12,344 bases of DNA from Candidatus Cloacimonadota bacterium (GTDB lineage Bacteria; Cloacimonadota; Cloacimonadia; Cloacimonadales; Cloacimonadaceae), in NCBI GenBank assembly GCA_023228285.1, contig JALOBM010000058.1, positions 1-12,344 on the forward strand, in the 5' to 3' direction. Made by a program: the position numbers and the translations under genes. Every line of letters starts with the position of its first letter. Positions within the stretch are counted from its first letter, which is position 1. Shown here one piece after another: positions 1 to 8,674 of the stretch. A model generated the notes under the pieces. The model saw nothing but the letters and a program-made list of their open reading frames with translations, was not told the origin of the DNA and did no database searches.

Positions 1-2
1 GC

Positions 3-107
3 AAGCTTACTGATTGGGATGCCCATGCACCTTCCGGCCCTACAGGCGAAAAAACCAATCAATGGGGCGGCACTCAGGCTCAACTGAGTATTAGTGTTTG
101 TTTCTAA
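3..107 (+). CDS. C-terminal end of an unidentified protein, possibly an outer-membrane β-barrel (partial)
   Basis: Frame 3 is open from the window edge to a TAA at 105-107 and gives 34 residues. The last residues, QLSISVCF, alternate hydrophobic and polar side chains and end in Phe, which is typical of the last strand of outer-membrane β-barrel proteins recognised by the BAM machinery. The part before it (WDAHAPSGPTGEKTNQWGG) is rich in Gly, Pro and polar residues, as in a barrel loop. Frame 1 is also open to a TGA at 85-87, so the reading frame is an inference. No family can be named from so short a tail. Confidence 0.35.
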   Translation, partial: KLTDWDAHAPSGPTGEKTNQWGGTQAQLSISVCF

Positions 108-113
108 AGTATA

Positions 114-149
114 CGGGATGTACAGGATCCCGAGAAATGTAGCATTCTC
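114..149 (+). terminator. Two adjacent small hairpins after the left-edge gene
   Basis: CGGGAT at 114-119 pairs with ATCCCG at 127-132, and GAGAAATG at 132-139 pairs with CATTCTC at 143-149 with one bulged A. They lie 6 bp after a stop codon and before the sdpR promoter region, a place where a terminator would be expected. No T-tract follows directly (the nearest is TTTTT near 164), so this is a weak candidate. Confidence 0.25.
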
Positions 150-189
150 ACAACTCACGAACGTTTTTCTCGACAGATTTACCGGCTGC

Positions 190-213
190 TATATTTAGGT
201 TTTTAACTAAATA
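190..213 (+). promoter_or_regulatory. Likely SdpR operator overlapping a -10-like element
   Basis: TATTTAG (192-198) and CTAAATA (207-213) form a perfect 7-bp inverted repeat around an 8-bp A/T-rich spacer. A second overlapping inverted repeat, TTAGGT (195-200) and ACCTAA (213-218), follows the same area. A -10-like TATATT sits at 190-195, and the sdpR start codon is at 228. A dyad of this size overlapping a promoter is where an autoregulating ArsR-family dimer binds. Use by the adjacent regulator is inferred, not shown. Confidence 0.5.
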
Positions 214-227
214 CCTAAGGATGCCCA

Positions 228-488
228 ATGTCTGATAACGTGTTCAAAGCTATTGCCGACGCTAATCGCCGCAAAATCCTCAATCTGCTGAAGACTCATG
301 GAACTCTCAGCGCAGGACAAATAGCTGAACACTTCGATTTCACTAAGGCCAGTTTGAGCGAGCATCTCAAGATACTGCGCAATACCGGCCTGATCTACGC
401 CTCCAGAAAGGGGCAATACATATACTACAGACTAAACACCAGCATCTTCGAAGACATTCTGGCATGGGTAGTAAACTTAAGAAAGTGA
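228..488 (+). CDS. sdpR: ArsR-family transcriptional repressor, SdpR type
   Basis: This 86-residue protein is a minimal winged-helix DNA-binding dimer. Residues 5-22 match the typical first helix (FKAIADANRRKILNLL). The recognition helix-turn-helix is about residues 28-56, including TKASLSEHLKILRNTGLI. The wing is about residues 58-69 (ASRKGQYIYYRL). It contains no cysteine at all, so it lacks the metal-thiolate site of metal-sensing ArsR proteins. That fits the SdpR subgroup, which in Bacillus subtilis represses its own operon and is sequestered by membrane-bound SdpI. An AAGGA Shine-Dalgarno at 217-221 fixes the start. The sdpI-like gene begins 6 bp after its stop, so the two form an operon. 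A palindrome just upstream is the likely operator. Confidence 0.93.
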   Translation: MSDNVFKAIADANRRKILNLLKTHGTLSAGQIAEHFDFTKASLSEHLKILRNTGLIYASRKGQYIYYRLNTSIFEDILAWVVNLRK

Positions 489-494
489 GGAATC

Positions 495-1157
495 ATGAAG
501 CGCTTGAAACACTTTACCGGAACCATCATCCTGCTTGCAGCATATCTGGCGGCAGTAGTAATAATCGCCACAGCCCTTCCAGCGGATGCTCTGATCCCTA
601 TCCACTGGAATATTGAAGGCGTAGTTGACGATTTTACCAGCAAAAGCTCAGCTTTATTTCTGGCTGTACTGATGGTGGTGGGTATGTTCTTGTTACTGTA
701 CCTGATGCCCTATTTCTCGCCCAAATACAAGCGGCAGGCAGAAAGATTTGACCGTATCTTACCCTACATCTCGTTTATGATGGTGTTATTTCTCGCTTTA
801 CTAAATCTATACGGTCTCTGTTATCCTTTGGGTGCAGATATGTTGCCCTTCAATCCGGTTTTGATCATCATCGGTTTCATGATGATGTTTTTGGGAAATC
901 TCCTGCCCAAATTGCCGCGGAACTTCTTCGTTGGTATCCGCACTCCCTGGACCATCTCTGATGAAGACAACTGGTATAAAACTCACCGGATTGGCTCACG
1001 TACCTTCTTTCTGGGTGGCCTGGTGCTCGTGCTAAAAGGCTTCTTGCCCTTGAGTACCACAGTGCAGATCATTAGCTCCTGGTTGGCACTGGTGCTCTTG
1101 CTATATCCCCTGTTCTATTCGCTGTACATGTTTAAGAAACAATCGCATGAAGAATGA
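495..1157 (+). CDS. sdpI: SdpI-family integral membrane protein (DUF1648 plus SdpI domain)
   Basis: A 220-residue, very hydrophobic protein with about six membrane segments (roughly residues 7-29, 52-73, 89-110, 119-139, 168-186 and 190-212). The DUF1648 signature IPIHWNIEGVVDDFTSK is at 34-50, and the SdpI signature FFVGIRTPWTISDEDNW is at 144-160, followed by H164. In Bacillus subtilis SdpI gives immunity to the SdpC killing factor and, when bound to it, captures SdpR at the membrane to relieve repression. Here the partner regulator lies directly upstream (6 bp gap, GAGGA ribosome site at 487-491), but no sdpABC-like toxin genes are present in the window. The role may therefore be defence against foreign toxins or sensing of envelope stress. 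Family assignment is firm and the ligand is unknown. Confidence 0.92.
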   Translation: MKRLKHFTGTIILLAAYLAAVVIIATALPADALIPIHWNIEGVVDDFTSKSSALFLAVLMVVGMFLLLYLMPYFSPKYKRQAERFDRILPYISFMMVLFLALLNLYGLCYPLGADMLPFNPVLIIIGFMMMFLGNLLPKLPRNFFVGIRTPWTISDEDNWYKTHRIGSRTFFLGGLVLVLKGFLPLSTTVQIISSWLALVLLLYPLFYSLYMFKKQSHEE

Positions 1158-1306
1158 ATCAGGGGTTCTTTCCATCGGTATATCCAAGTCCAGCCATTTT
1201 CAAGACAAGATCATATCATCTTTATTGATTACGAGATAGGTAGATTTGATCAAGCGATGACGATTTGAAATTTAGGGTGAGGGTTTTAGTCATTAGCAGA
1301 CTTGTG

Positions 1307-1399
1307 TGACTCCATTTAACTTACATAATGCTATTGGAGTTTATTTGACCTTACATATCTTTTTGTGTACCTATATGTTATACGGTCAAATGGACTTCA
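1307..1399. repeat. Three diverged copies of a TTTGACC-type motif (two direct, one inverted)
   Basis: Copy a (1307-1327, plus strand) contains ATTTAACTTACATA. Copy b (1335-1357, plus) contains TGGAGT then ATTTGACCTTACATA. Copy c (1372-1399, minus) reads TGAAGT then ATTTGACCGTATAACATA. Copies b and c face each other, with ATTTGACC at 1343-1350 and GGTCAAAT at 1384-1391. Several related short repeats near an end are known from IS21-family elements, but no transposase remnant is seen, so that origin is only a suggestion. Confidence 0.45.
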
Positions 1400-1771
1400 A
1401 AAGCAGGGGTGGACATTATGCATTGTCTGAAGTCTATTAACTTATTCTATCAGAGAGAGAGATAGCATAGATGGCTGTGTCCAGAACATTGTTCGGGTTT
1501 TACCGGATCTATCTGGTATAGAAGAAAAGGATGTGTGAAATTTGCGGCAAGGATAAAAATGTCTTGGCACAATATGTGAGTCGTATTAGAACACGCGTAG
1601 GGCCATTTATGGGCGACACTGGACTAAGTCCTAAACTTCTCTGCGCTCAGCTTTCAGTACCCCGGAAACAAACCCGCAGCACGATCTTCACAAACTCTCA
1701 AACTAAGAATGAAGAACACATGTGAAGCCTGAGACTACAACAGCCTCGGAGAGGGGAAACACCACTAAAAA

Positions 1772-1821
1772 ACACCATCAGAGATGACGTTGGTGTCTGA
1801 ATATTGACACCTCAGGTGAGG
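1772..1821 (+). repeat. Mutually exclusive hairpins
   Basis: TGGTGTC at 1791-1797 can pair either backwards, ACACCA (1772-1777) with TGGTGT (1791-1796), or forwards, GGTGTC (1792-1797) with GACACC (1806-1811). The right arm of the second hairpin overlaps a third small dyad, CCTCA (1810-1814) with TGAGG (1817-1821). The switching geometry resembles an attenuator, but no open reading frame follows closely, so repeat debris is equally likely. Confidence 0.4.
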
Positions 1822-1867
1822 CGCAATGACGAAAACGGGCCAGAGGCACGAGTTACAAAGTGTGGTA

Positions 1868-1916
1868 GAGCTTTCTGTAGCTCCGAAAGAATGAGGCGTA
1901 GCATCGGAATGCTACG
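1868..1916 (+). repeat. Hairpin pair with a perfect 8-bp stem, REP-like
   Basis: CGTAGCAT (1897-1904) and ATGCTACG (1909-1916) form a perfect 8-bp stem closed by a 4-base CGGA loop. Just before it, GAGCT (1868-1872) pairs with AGCTC (1879-1883), or CTTTC (1871-1875) pairs with GAAAG (1885-1889). No T-tract follows, so it is not an intrinsic terminator. Short GC-containing hairpins in intergenic DNA are typical of REP-type repeats moved by Y1 transposases. Only one copy is visible here, so repeat status is unproven. Confidence 0.4.
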
Positions 1917-2008
1917 ATATGGGACGTGTCGAACCCTCACCGCAGCGCCGTTCATCTGCAATACTGCAGAACTAATTAACTAAGAACAACGAACCAAGAA
2001 CTAGTGAA

Positions 2009-2087
2009 CTGCGAGCGCAGCGAGCTCCAACAGGCCGAAGCCCAACCTCCATTATTCATTATTCATTTAATACGAGCTTTAGCGAGC
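2009..2087. repeat. Low-complexity tract: CTGCGAGCGCAG palindrome, ATTATTC tandem, AGCGAGC pair
   Basis: CTGCG (2009-2013) and CGCAG (2016-2020) form a short palindrome. ATTATTC occurs twice in tandem (2051-2057 and 2058-2064). AGCGAGC occurs at 2019-2025 and again at 2081-2087. Upstream, 1970-2008 is a run of AAC/GAAC-rich sequence. The stretch is clearly non-coding. Confidence 0.45.
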
Positions 2088-2274
2088 ATTCTCCATTTTT
2101 GTCCCAGTGCTGTCCGCCATATAGTATATGAAGGGATTTTCTTCGCATATGATCTTTGAAGTGCATAGAGTGAACATTATGTGTGGGAGAACACGTATCG
2201 GGAGGGACATCTGCAGCTTATGCCCATAATCTCCACGCAGGGAAGGCTTTGATCTGCTTCGGCGAAGATTTCCC

Positions 2275-2304
2275 TTGACTATGTAGTGATCTTAATAATA
2301 TTAT
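2275..2304 (+). promoter_or_regulatory. Promoter of the fba-gap operon
   Basis: TTGACT (2275-2280) and TATTAT (2299-2304) are separated by 18 bp and match the housekeeping -35 and -10 consensus well. An overlapping -10, TAATAT (2296-2301), is also possible. Transcription would start about 2310-2313, leaving a leader of about 35 bases with a strong AAGGAGGA ribosome site at 2333-2340. An inverted repeat, AGGGAA (2239-2244) and TTCCCT (2270-2275), touches the -35 element. Confidence 0.55.
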
Positions 2305-2346
2305 GTATAGACCTTATAAAGATCAATCCCGTAAGGAGGAAATATC

Positions 2347-4333
<1,987 letters not shown>

Positions 4334-4357
4334 ATACATAATTGCAAAGTTCTATCG

Positions 4358-4389
4358 TGCGAGGGACGTCCTGCAGGGCGCCCTTCGCA
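4358..4389 (+). repeat. Palindrome-rich hairpin between gap and the VanZ-like gene
   Basis: TGCGAGGG (4358-4365) pairs with CCCTTCGCA (4381-4389) with one bulge. The loop contains further palindromes: GACGTC, CCTGCAGG and GGGCGCCC. It begins 24 bp after the gap stop codon and may slow or end transcription, but no T-tract follows, so it is not a standard intrinsic terminator. Confidence 0.4.
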
Positions 4390-4446
4390 TGAAGCATCGC
4401 GCTGGAAGCGGAAACAGAGATTAGTAAAGGAAGCGAAAACTGAAAT

Positions 4447-4824
4447 ATGACAAAGAAGTTGTTTTGGCTGTGGCTTTTGGTATTGATTGTAGTAAACCTC
4501 ATCCCCATTGGCAACGATACAAACCAAAGCCTGAGCAGAAATAGATTGTGGGTGTTCCGGCTGGATTATCTGGCACATGCCATCATGATCTTGTGCTTTG
4601 CTCTCATCCGGATCTGGGGTGCTCTTCATAATGTGCGCTGGTTCAAGCGTTGTGATGCGCTGAAGTACTCGGCAATCGTGCTGGCTTCTGGTGTATGCCT
4701 GGAGCTATTACAATTGGGAGTACCCTGGCGTAGTTTCAATCCCACAGACATGATCTACAATCTGGGGGGAGCAGTATTGGCAATAGGCTTCATAATGCTT
4801 AGCGAAAGCTATCGGCGGGCTTGA
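4447..4824 (+). CDS. VanZ-like family membrane protein
   Basis: This 125-residue protein has about four membrane segments (residues 5-21, 43-60, 72-91 and 104-119). The conserved polar residues of VanZ-like proteins are in place: Asp40 and His44 in RLDYLAH, Glu86 and Gln89 in LELLQL, Arg95, and Asp101 and Asn105 in FNPTDMIYNLGGA. VanZ itself gives low-level teicoplanin resistance, but most relatives are short chromosomal proteins of unknown role, so no resistance is implied. An in-frame TGA at 4441-4443 makes this ATG the earliest start. The nearest ribosome-like site, AAGGAAG (4427-4433), is 13 bp away, so translation may be weak. It follows gap by 113 bp across a palindrome-rich stretch and could be read from the same promoter. 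Confidence 0.88.
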   Translation: MTKKLFWLWLLVLIVVNLIPIGNDTNQSLSRNRLWVFRLDYLAHAIMILCFALIRIWGALHNVRWFKRCDALKYSAIVLASGVCLELLQLGVPWRSFNPTDMIYNLGGAVLAIGFIMLSESYRRA

Positions 4825-5054
4825 GATAAGCATATATGCCATTCAGATAAAGGGTGTTCATAAGAAGAATAGGCAGACTATACCCCATTTTACAGACCTC
4901 ATTCAAAGATAAGTGGATCGATTCCCTCTGGCAGAAAGGCGTCACACCTTCAATCGACCGATTTTCATTGACATAAACCTGATGGCAAAATTGAGTGATA
5001 ACAAAAGGTGATTTTTATCTAACAAAAATATAGCATAATAAGGAGTTTACCGAA
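4825..5054 (+). promoter_or_regulatory. Leader region of the PFOR gene
   Basis: A -35-like TTGACA lies at 4968-4973, but the best downstream -10 (TGATAA, 4996-5001) is 22 bp away, so the promoter cannot be placed exactly. TCGATT (4918-4923) and AATCGA (4952-4957) form a stem around an inner AAGG/CCTT hairpin (4936-4950). A 10-bp palindrome, GCATATATGC, sits at 4830-4839 just after the VanZ-like stop. The ribosome site is AAGGAG at 5040-5045, 9 bp from the ATG. The sequence from 5001 on is strongly A/T-rich, as leaders of highly expressed genes often are. Confidence 0.35.
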
Positions 5055-8000
5055 ATGGCTAAACAAACAAAAGCTACGATGGACGGAAATGGCGCTGCTT
5101 CGCATGTGGCATACGCTTTTAACGAGGTAGCGGCAATCTACCCCATTACTCCGTCATCCGGTATGGGTGAGCTTTCGGATGCATGGGCAGCTGAAAACCG
5201 TAAGAATATCTACGGTACCACCGTGGATGTAATGGAAATGCAATCCGAAGCCGGAGCTGCCGGAGCAGTACATGGCTCTCTCTCCGCCGGAGCACTTACA
5301 ACTACTTTTACAGCCTCTCAGGGTTTGATGCTTATGCTGCCAAACATGCATAAGATCGCCGGAGAGATGTTGCCTACAGTGTTTTATGTGACTGCACGCT
5401 CTTTAGCAGCACAGTCTCTATCGATTTTTGGCGATCATTCCGACGTAATGAGTGCCCGTAACACCGGTTTTGCGATGATCGCAAGCAATAGCGTCCAGGA
5501 AGTAATGGACTTGTCGATCGTAAGCCAATTGGCCACCTTGAAAAGCTCGATTCCATTCCTGCACTTTTTTGATGGATTCCGCACTTCTCACGAATTGCAG
5601 AAGATCGATGTAGTGGATTATGAGACCATGAACGAAATGCTGGATCACAAGCTGGTGGAAGATTTCCGCAAACGCGCCCTCACTCCGGATGCTCCCCGTG
5701 TAAAAGTGGGACAGCAAGGCCCGGATGTATATTTCCAGGGACGCGAAACCAGCAATTTACATTATGATAAAGCCCTCGACATTATCCAGGAATGCATGAA
5801 CGAAGTAGGCGCCAAGATCGGTCGGCACTACAATCTCTTCGATTATGTGGGCGATCCCGAAGCAACAGACGTGATCGTGGCAATGGGTAGCGGATGCGAG
5901 ACCATCAGCGAGACTATCGATTATCTGAATAGAGAACGTGGAATGAAGCTGGGCTTGGTAAAAGTCCGCGTATATCGTCCCTTCGGTGTCAAGCAATTCC
6001 AGGCTGCTCTGCCCAAGAGCGTAAAGCGCATAGCGGTTCTGGACAGAACCAAAGAACCGGGCAGCATTGGCGAACCGCTTTATCTGGATGTGGTTAGCGC
6101 ATTGCAAGGTAAGAACCTCAGCATCATCGGCGGTCGTTATGGCCTATCCAGCAAAGAATTTACTCCAGACATGGTGCTGGCAGTTTACAAGCATCTGCAA
6201 AAAGGCGGATTCCATAGCTTCACAGTTGGTATTGAAGACGATGTAAGCAAGCTCTCTTTGCCGCTGGATGAGCACATCCAAACCGTTCCCGAAGGTACTA
6301 TCTCCTGTAAATTCTGGGGTCTCGGATCAGACGGAACAGTGGGCGCTAATAAGAACAGCATCAAGATCATCGGCGACAACACCGATATGTATGTGCAGGG
6401 CTATTTCCAATACGACAGCAAAAAGAGCGGCGGCATCACCCGCAGCCATCTGCGTTTTGGTAAAAAACCCATCCACAGCCAATACCTGGTTACGCAAGAG
6501 GATTTTGTGGCTTGCCACAATCAGGCTTTCATCGGCAGATTCGACCTGTTGAACGGCATCAAGGAAAATGGCGTATTCCTGTTGAATTCGAACTGGAGCA
6601 TGGATGAAGTCTTCAATAATCTTACTTGTGAGATGCAGGAGACTATCATCAACCGCAAGATCAAATTCTACAATATCGACGGCCTCAAGATCGCCGCAGA
6701 AGTGGGACTGGGCGGCAGAGTAAATACCGTAATGCAGACAGCGTTCTTCCTCATCAGCGGTGTAATGGATCGCAAAGAAGCCATCGGTTTGATCAAAGAA
6801 TCCATCCGTAAAACCTATGGCAAGAAAGGCGAAGAAGTGGTTCAGATGAACCTCAACGCTGTGGATAAAGTAAATGAAGCCCTGGTGGAAGTGAAGATTA
6901 CAGCACAAATGCCGGATACCTGCGGCCCTCGTAAACAACTGGTACCCAGAGACGCAACTGGATTTGTAAAAAACGTAATCGAACCCATCATGCGCGAGCA
7001 GGGCGACGTTATAAAGGTTTCCCAAATGCCTCTGGATGGCTTTGTGGAAAGCGGAACCGCCAAGCTGGAGAAACGCAGAGTAGCTCCCGCAGTTCCCAAA
7101 TGGATATCAGAGAACTGCATCCAATGCAACCAATGCTCCTTTGTGTGCCCCCATGCCGCAATCCGGGCGAAACTGATTACCGAAGCAGACCTGAAGGATG
7201 CTCCGGAAAGTTTCAATACCATTAAAGCTATGGGCGCTGAAGGTTATCAATACAAAATCCAGGTCTACATCGACGATTGTCAGGGCTGCCGCGTATGTGT
7301 GAACGAATGCCCCAAGAGCGCTTTGGTAATGAATCCCATCGAAGACGAGCGTGCAGCCGGAGAACAGAAAAACTACGAATTCTTCGAAAAGCTTCCCAGC
7401 GATGTATTAGCAAACTTCAAAGAAACTACCGTGAAAGGCAGCCAGTTCAAACAGCCGCTCTTCGAGTTCTCAGGTGCTTGCGCCGGTTGCGGCGAAACCC
7501 CGTATATCAAACTGCTTACTCAATTGCACGGTGATCGCATGATCGTAGCTAACGCTACGGGATGCTCCTCCATCTACGGTGGAACCTTCCCCACAATCCC
7601 CTATTGCAAAAACAAAGACGGCCATGGTCCTGCATGGGCAAACAGCCTCTTTGAAGATAATGCAGAATATGGTTTGGGAATGCGTCTGGCAGTTAAATCG
7701 CATCGTAAACAACTGAAGCTGGCTTTGGACGCTCTGATGGAAAAAGGCATCGATCCCGAACTGAAAGAAGCGCTGAAATACAGCTTGGAACACTGGGATG
7801 CAGTGGATCAGGAAGCAAAAGAGAACGCCCGCAAGATCCGCAACCTTCTGCCCAAAGCCATCCAAAACGCCTGCGAAGGCTGCGCTAAACTCCTGCGTAG
7901 AGTGGATGAATTGAAGGATTACTTTGTCGAGAAATCCATCTGGGCAATCGGTGGTGACGGCTGGGCCTACGATATCGGTTACGGCGGATTGGACCACGTG

Positions 8001-8570
8001 ATGGCCTCCAATCAGAGAATCAACGTCCTGGTTCTGGATACCGAAGTGTACTCAAACACCGGCGGTCAGGCTTCAAAATCCACACCGATGGGTTCTATTG
8101 CACGCTTTGCCGAAGCAGGTAAGGCTACAAACAAGAAAGACCTGGGTATGATGATGATGAACTACGGCTATGTGTATGTGGCTTCAATCGCTATAGGCGC
8201 AAACAAAAACCAGGCCCTGCAAGCCTTTAAGGAAGCTGAAGAGTATCCCGGGCCGGCAATCATCATCGCCTATGCTCCCTGCATAAACCACGGCATCGAT
8301 ATGAGCATGAGCCAAAAACACGAAAAAGCCGCAGTGGAAGCAGGTTATTGGCTGCTGTATCGCTACAATCCGCTGAGACGTCTGGAAGGCAAGAACCCGC
8401 TTACCCTGGATAGCAAAGAACCCAGCATGAGCATTGCTGATTTCATCAAGACAGAAAACCGCTATAGCCGCCTGTATCGTATCTTCCCCGAACGTGCAGA
8501 GAAATTTGAAGAAGGCAGCACACAGTTCTTCAAAGAACGCTATGAGCAGTATAAGAAAATGAGCGAATAA
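5055..8570 (+). CDS. nifJ: Pyruvate:ferredoxin (flavodoxin) oxidoreductase, homodimeric
   Basis: This oxygen-sensitive enzyme decarboxylates pyruvate to acetyl-CoA and CO2 and passes two electrons to ferredoxin or flavodoxin. At 1171 residues it has the full single-chain length. The N-terminal domain carries YPITPSSGMGE (29-39) with the substrate-contacting Thr32. Two ferredoxin-type clusters are bound by Cys688, 691, 694 and 698 and by Cys742, 745, 748 and 752. The cluster next to thiamine diphosphate uses Cys809, Cys812, Cys837 and probably Cys1076 (YAPCINHG). The thiamine-binding signature GGDGWAYDIG starts at residue 966, followed by DTEVYSNTGGQASKSTP. All expected ligands are present, so the enzyme should be active. 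It is a single gene, bounded by its own leader and a strong terminator, which suggests it is controlled separately from fba-gap. Confidence 0.99.
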   Translation: MAKQTKATMDGNGAASHVAYAFNEVAAIYPITPSSGMGELSDAWAAENRKNIYGTTVDVMEMQSEAGAAGAVHGSLSAGALTTTFTASQGLMLMLPNMHKIAGEMLPTVFYVTARSLAAQSLSIFGDHSDVMSARNTGFAMIASNSVQEVMDLSIVSQLATLKSSIPFLHFFDGFRTSHELQKIDVVDYETMNEMLDHKLVEDFRKRALTPDAPRVKVGQQGPDVYFQGRETSNLHYDKALDIIQECMNEVGAKIGRHYNLFDYVGDPEATDVIVAMGSGCETISETIDYLNRERGMKLGLVKVRVYRPFGVKQFQAALPKSVKRIAVLDRTKEPGSIGEPLYLDVVSALQGKNLSIIGGRYGLSSKEFTPDMVLAVYKHLQKGGFHSFTVGIEDDVSKLSLPLDEHIQTVPEGTISCKFWGLGSDGTVGANKNSIKIIGDNTDMYVQGYFQYDSKKSGGITRSHLRFGKKPIHSQYLVTQEDFVACHNQAFIGRFDLLNGIKENGVFLLNSNWSMDEVFNNLTCEMQETIINRKIKFYNIDGLKIAAEVGLGGRVNTVMQTAFFLISGVMDRKEAIGLIKESIRKTYGKKGEEVVQMNLNAVDKVNEALVEVKITAQMPDTCGPRKQLVPRDATGFVKNVIEPIMREQGDVIKVSQMPLDGFVESGTAKLEKRRVAPAVPKWISENCIQCNQCSFVCPHAAIRAKLITEADLKDAPESFNTIKAMGAEGYQYKIQVYIDDCQGCRVCVNECPKSALVMNPIEDERAAGEQKNYEFFEKLPSDVLANFKETTVKGSQFKQPLFEFSGACAGCGETPYIKLLTQLHGDRMIVANATGCSSIYGGTFPTIPYCKNKDGHGPAWANSLFEDNAEYGLGMRLAVKSHRKQLKLALDALMEKGIDPELKEALKYSLEHWDAVDQEAKENARKIRNLLPKAIQNACEGCAKLLRRVDELKDYFVEKSIWAIGGDGWAYDIGYGGLDHVMASNQRINVLVLDTEVYSNTGGQASKSTPMGSIARFAEAGKATNKKDLGMMMMNYGYVYVASIAIGANKNQALQAFKEAEEYPGPAIIIAYAPCINHGIDMSMSQKHEKAAVEAGYWLLYRYNPLRRLEGKNPLTLDSKEPSMSIADFIKTENRYSRLYRIFPERAEKFEEGSTQFFKERYEQYKKMSE

Positions 8571-8590
8571 CTCATATAGAATCAATAAAT

Positions 8591-8627
8591 AAGGGGAAGC
8601 TTGATAAAGGCTTTCCCTTTTGTTTTA
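8591..8627 (+). terminator. Intrinsic terminator of the PFOR gene
   Basis: AAGGGGAAGC (8591-8600) pairs with GCTTTCCCTT (8610-8619) over 10 bp with one G-U wobble and a 9-base loop. The T-rich tail (TTTTGTTTT) runs on to 8627. It begins 20 bp after the PFOR stop. Confidence 0.87.
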
Positions 8628-8674
8628 TTACCCAATTGCACTATTTTATCTTAAAACACTTTTAGGATGTAATA

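Larger units (their letters stand above)
1158..2274. other. Gene-poor, repeat-bearing intergenic region
   Basis: About 1.1 kb between sdpI and the fba promoter holds no convincing gene on either strand. Open stretches are short and lack ribosome sites, family motifs or plausible starts. It does hold three diverged TTTGACC-type motifs (1307-1399), a hairpin cluster (1772-1916), and low-complexity AT-rich sequence with repeated CGAGC units (1970-2095). The composition is patchy and unlike the neighbouring coding DNA. Degraded mobile-element sequence is the simplest explanation, and a structured RNA within 1770-1920 cannot be excluded. Confidence 0.7.

Noticed and set aside
1447..1465. CTATC/GATAG dyad around an AGAGAGAG run
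   Set aside because: A 5-bp stem with a purine-rich simple repeat between is expected by chance.
1531..1725. 64-codon open frame starting MCEICGKDKN with a Cys-x2-Cys
   Set aside because: No properly spaced ribosome site, no known family, composition like random intergenic DNA, and it lies in the repeat-rich gap.
4447..4824. Glycopeptide resistance role for the VanZ-like gene
   Set aside because: Only the broad VanZ-like fold is supported; there are no vanHAX or vanRS neighbours, and such genes are common in genomes without resistance.
6327..7025. 232-codon open frame on the minus strand inside the PFOR gene
   Set aside because: Antisense shadow of a strongly conserved gene, with no motif or ribosome site.
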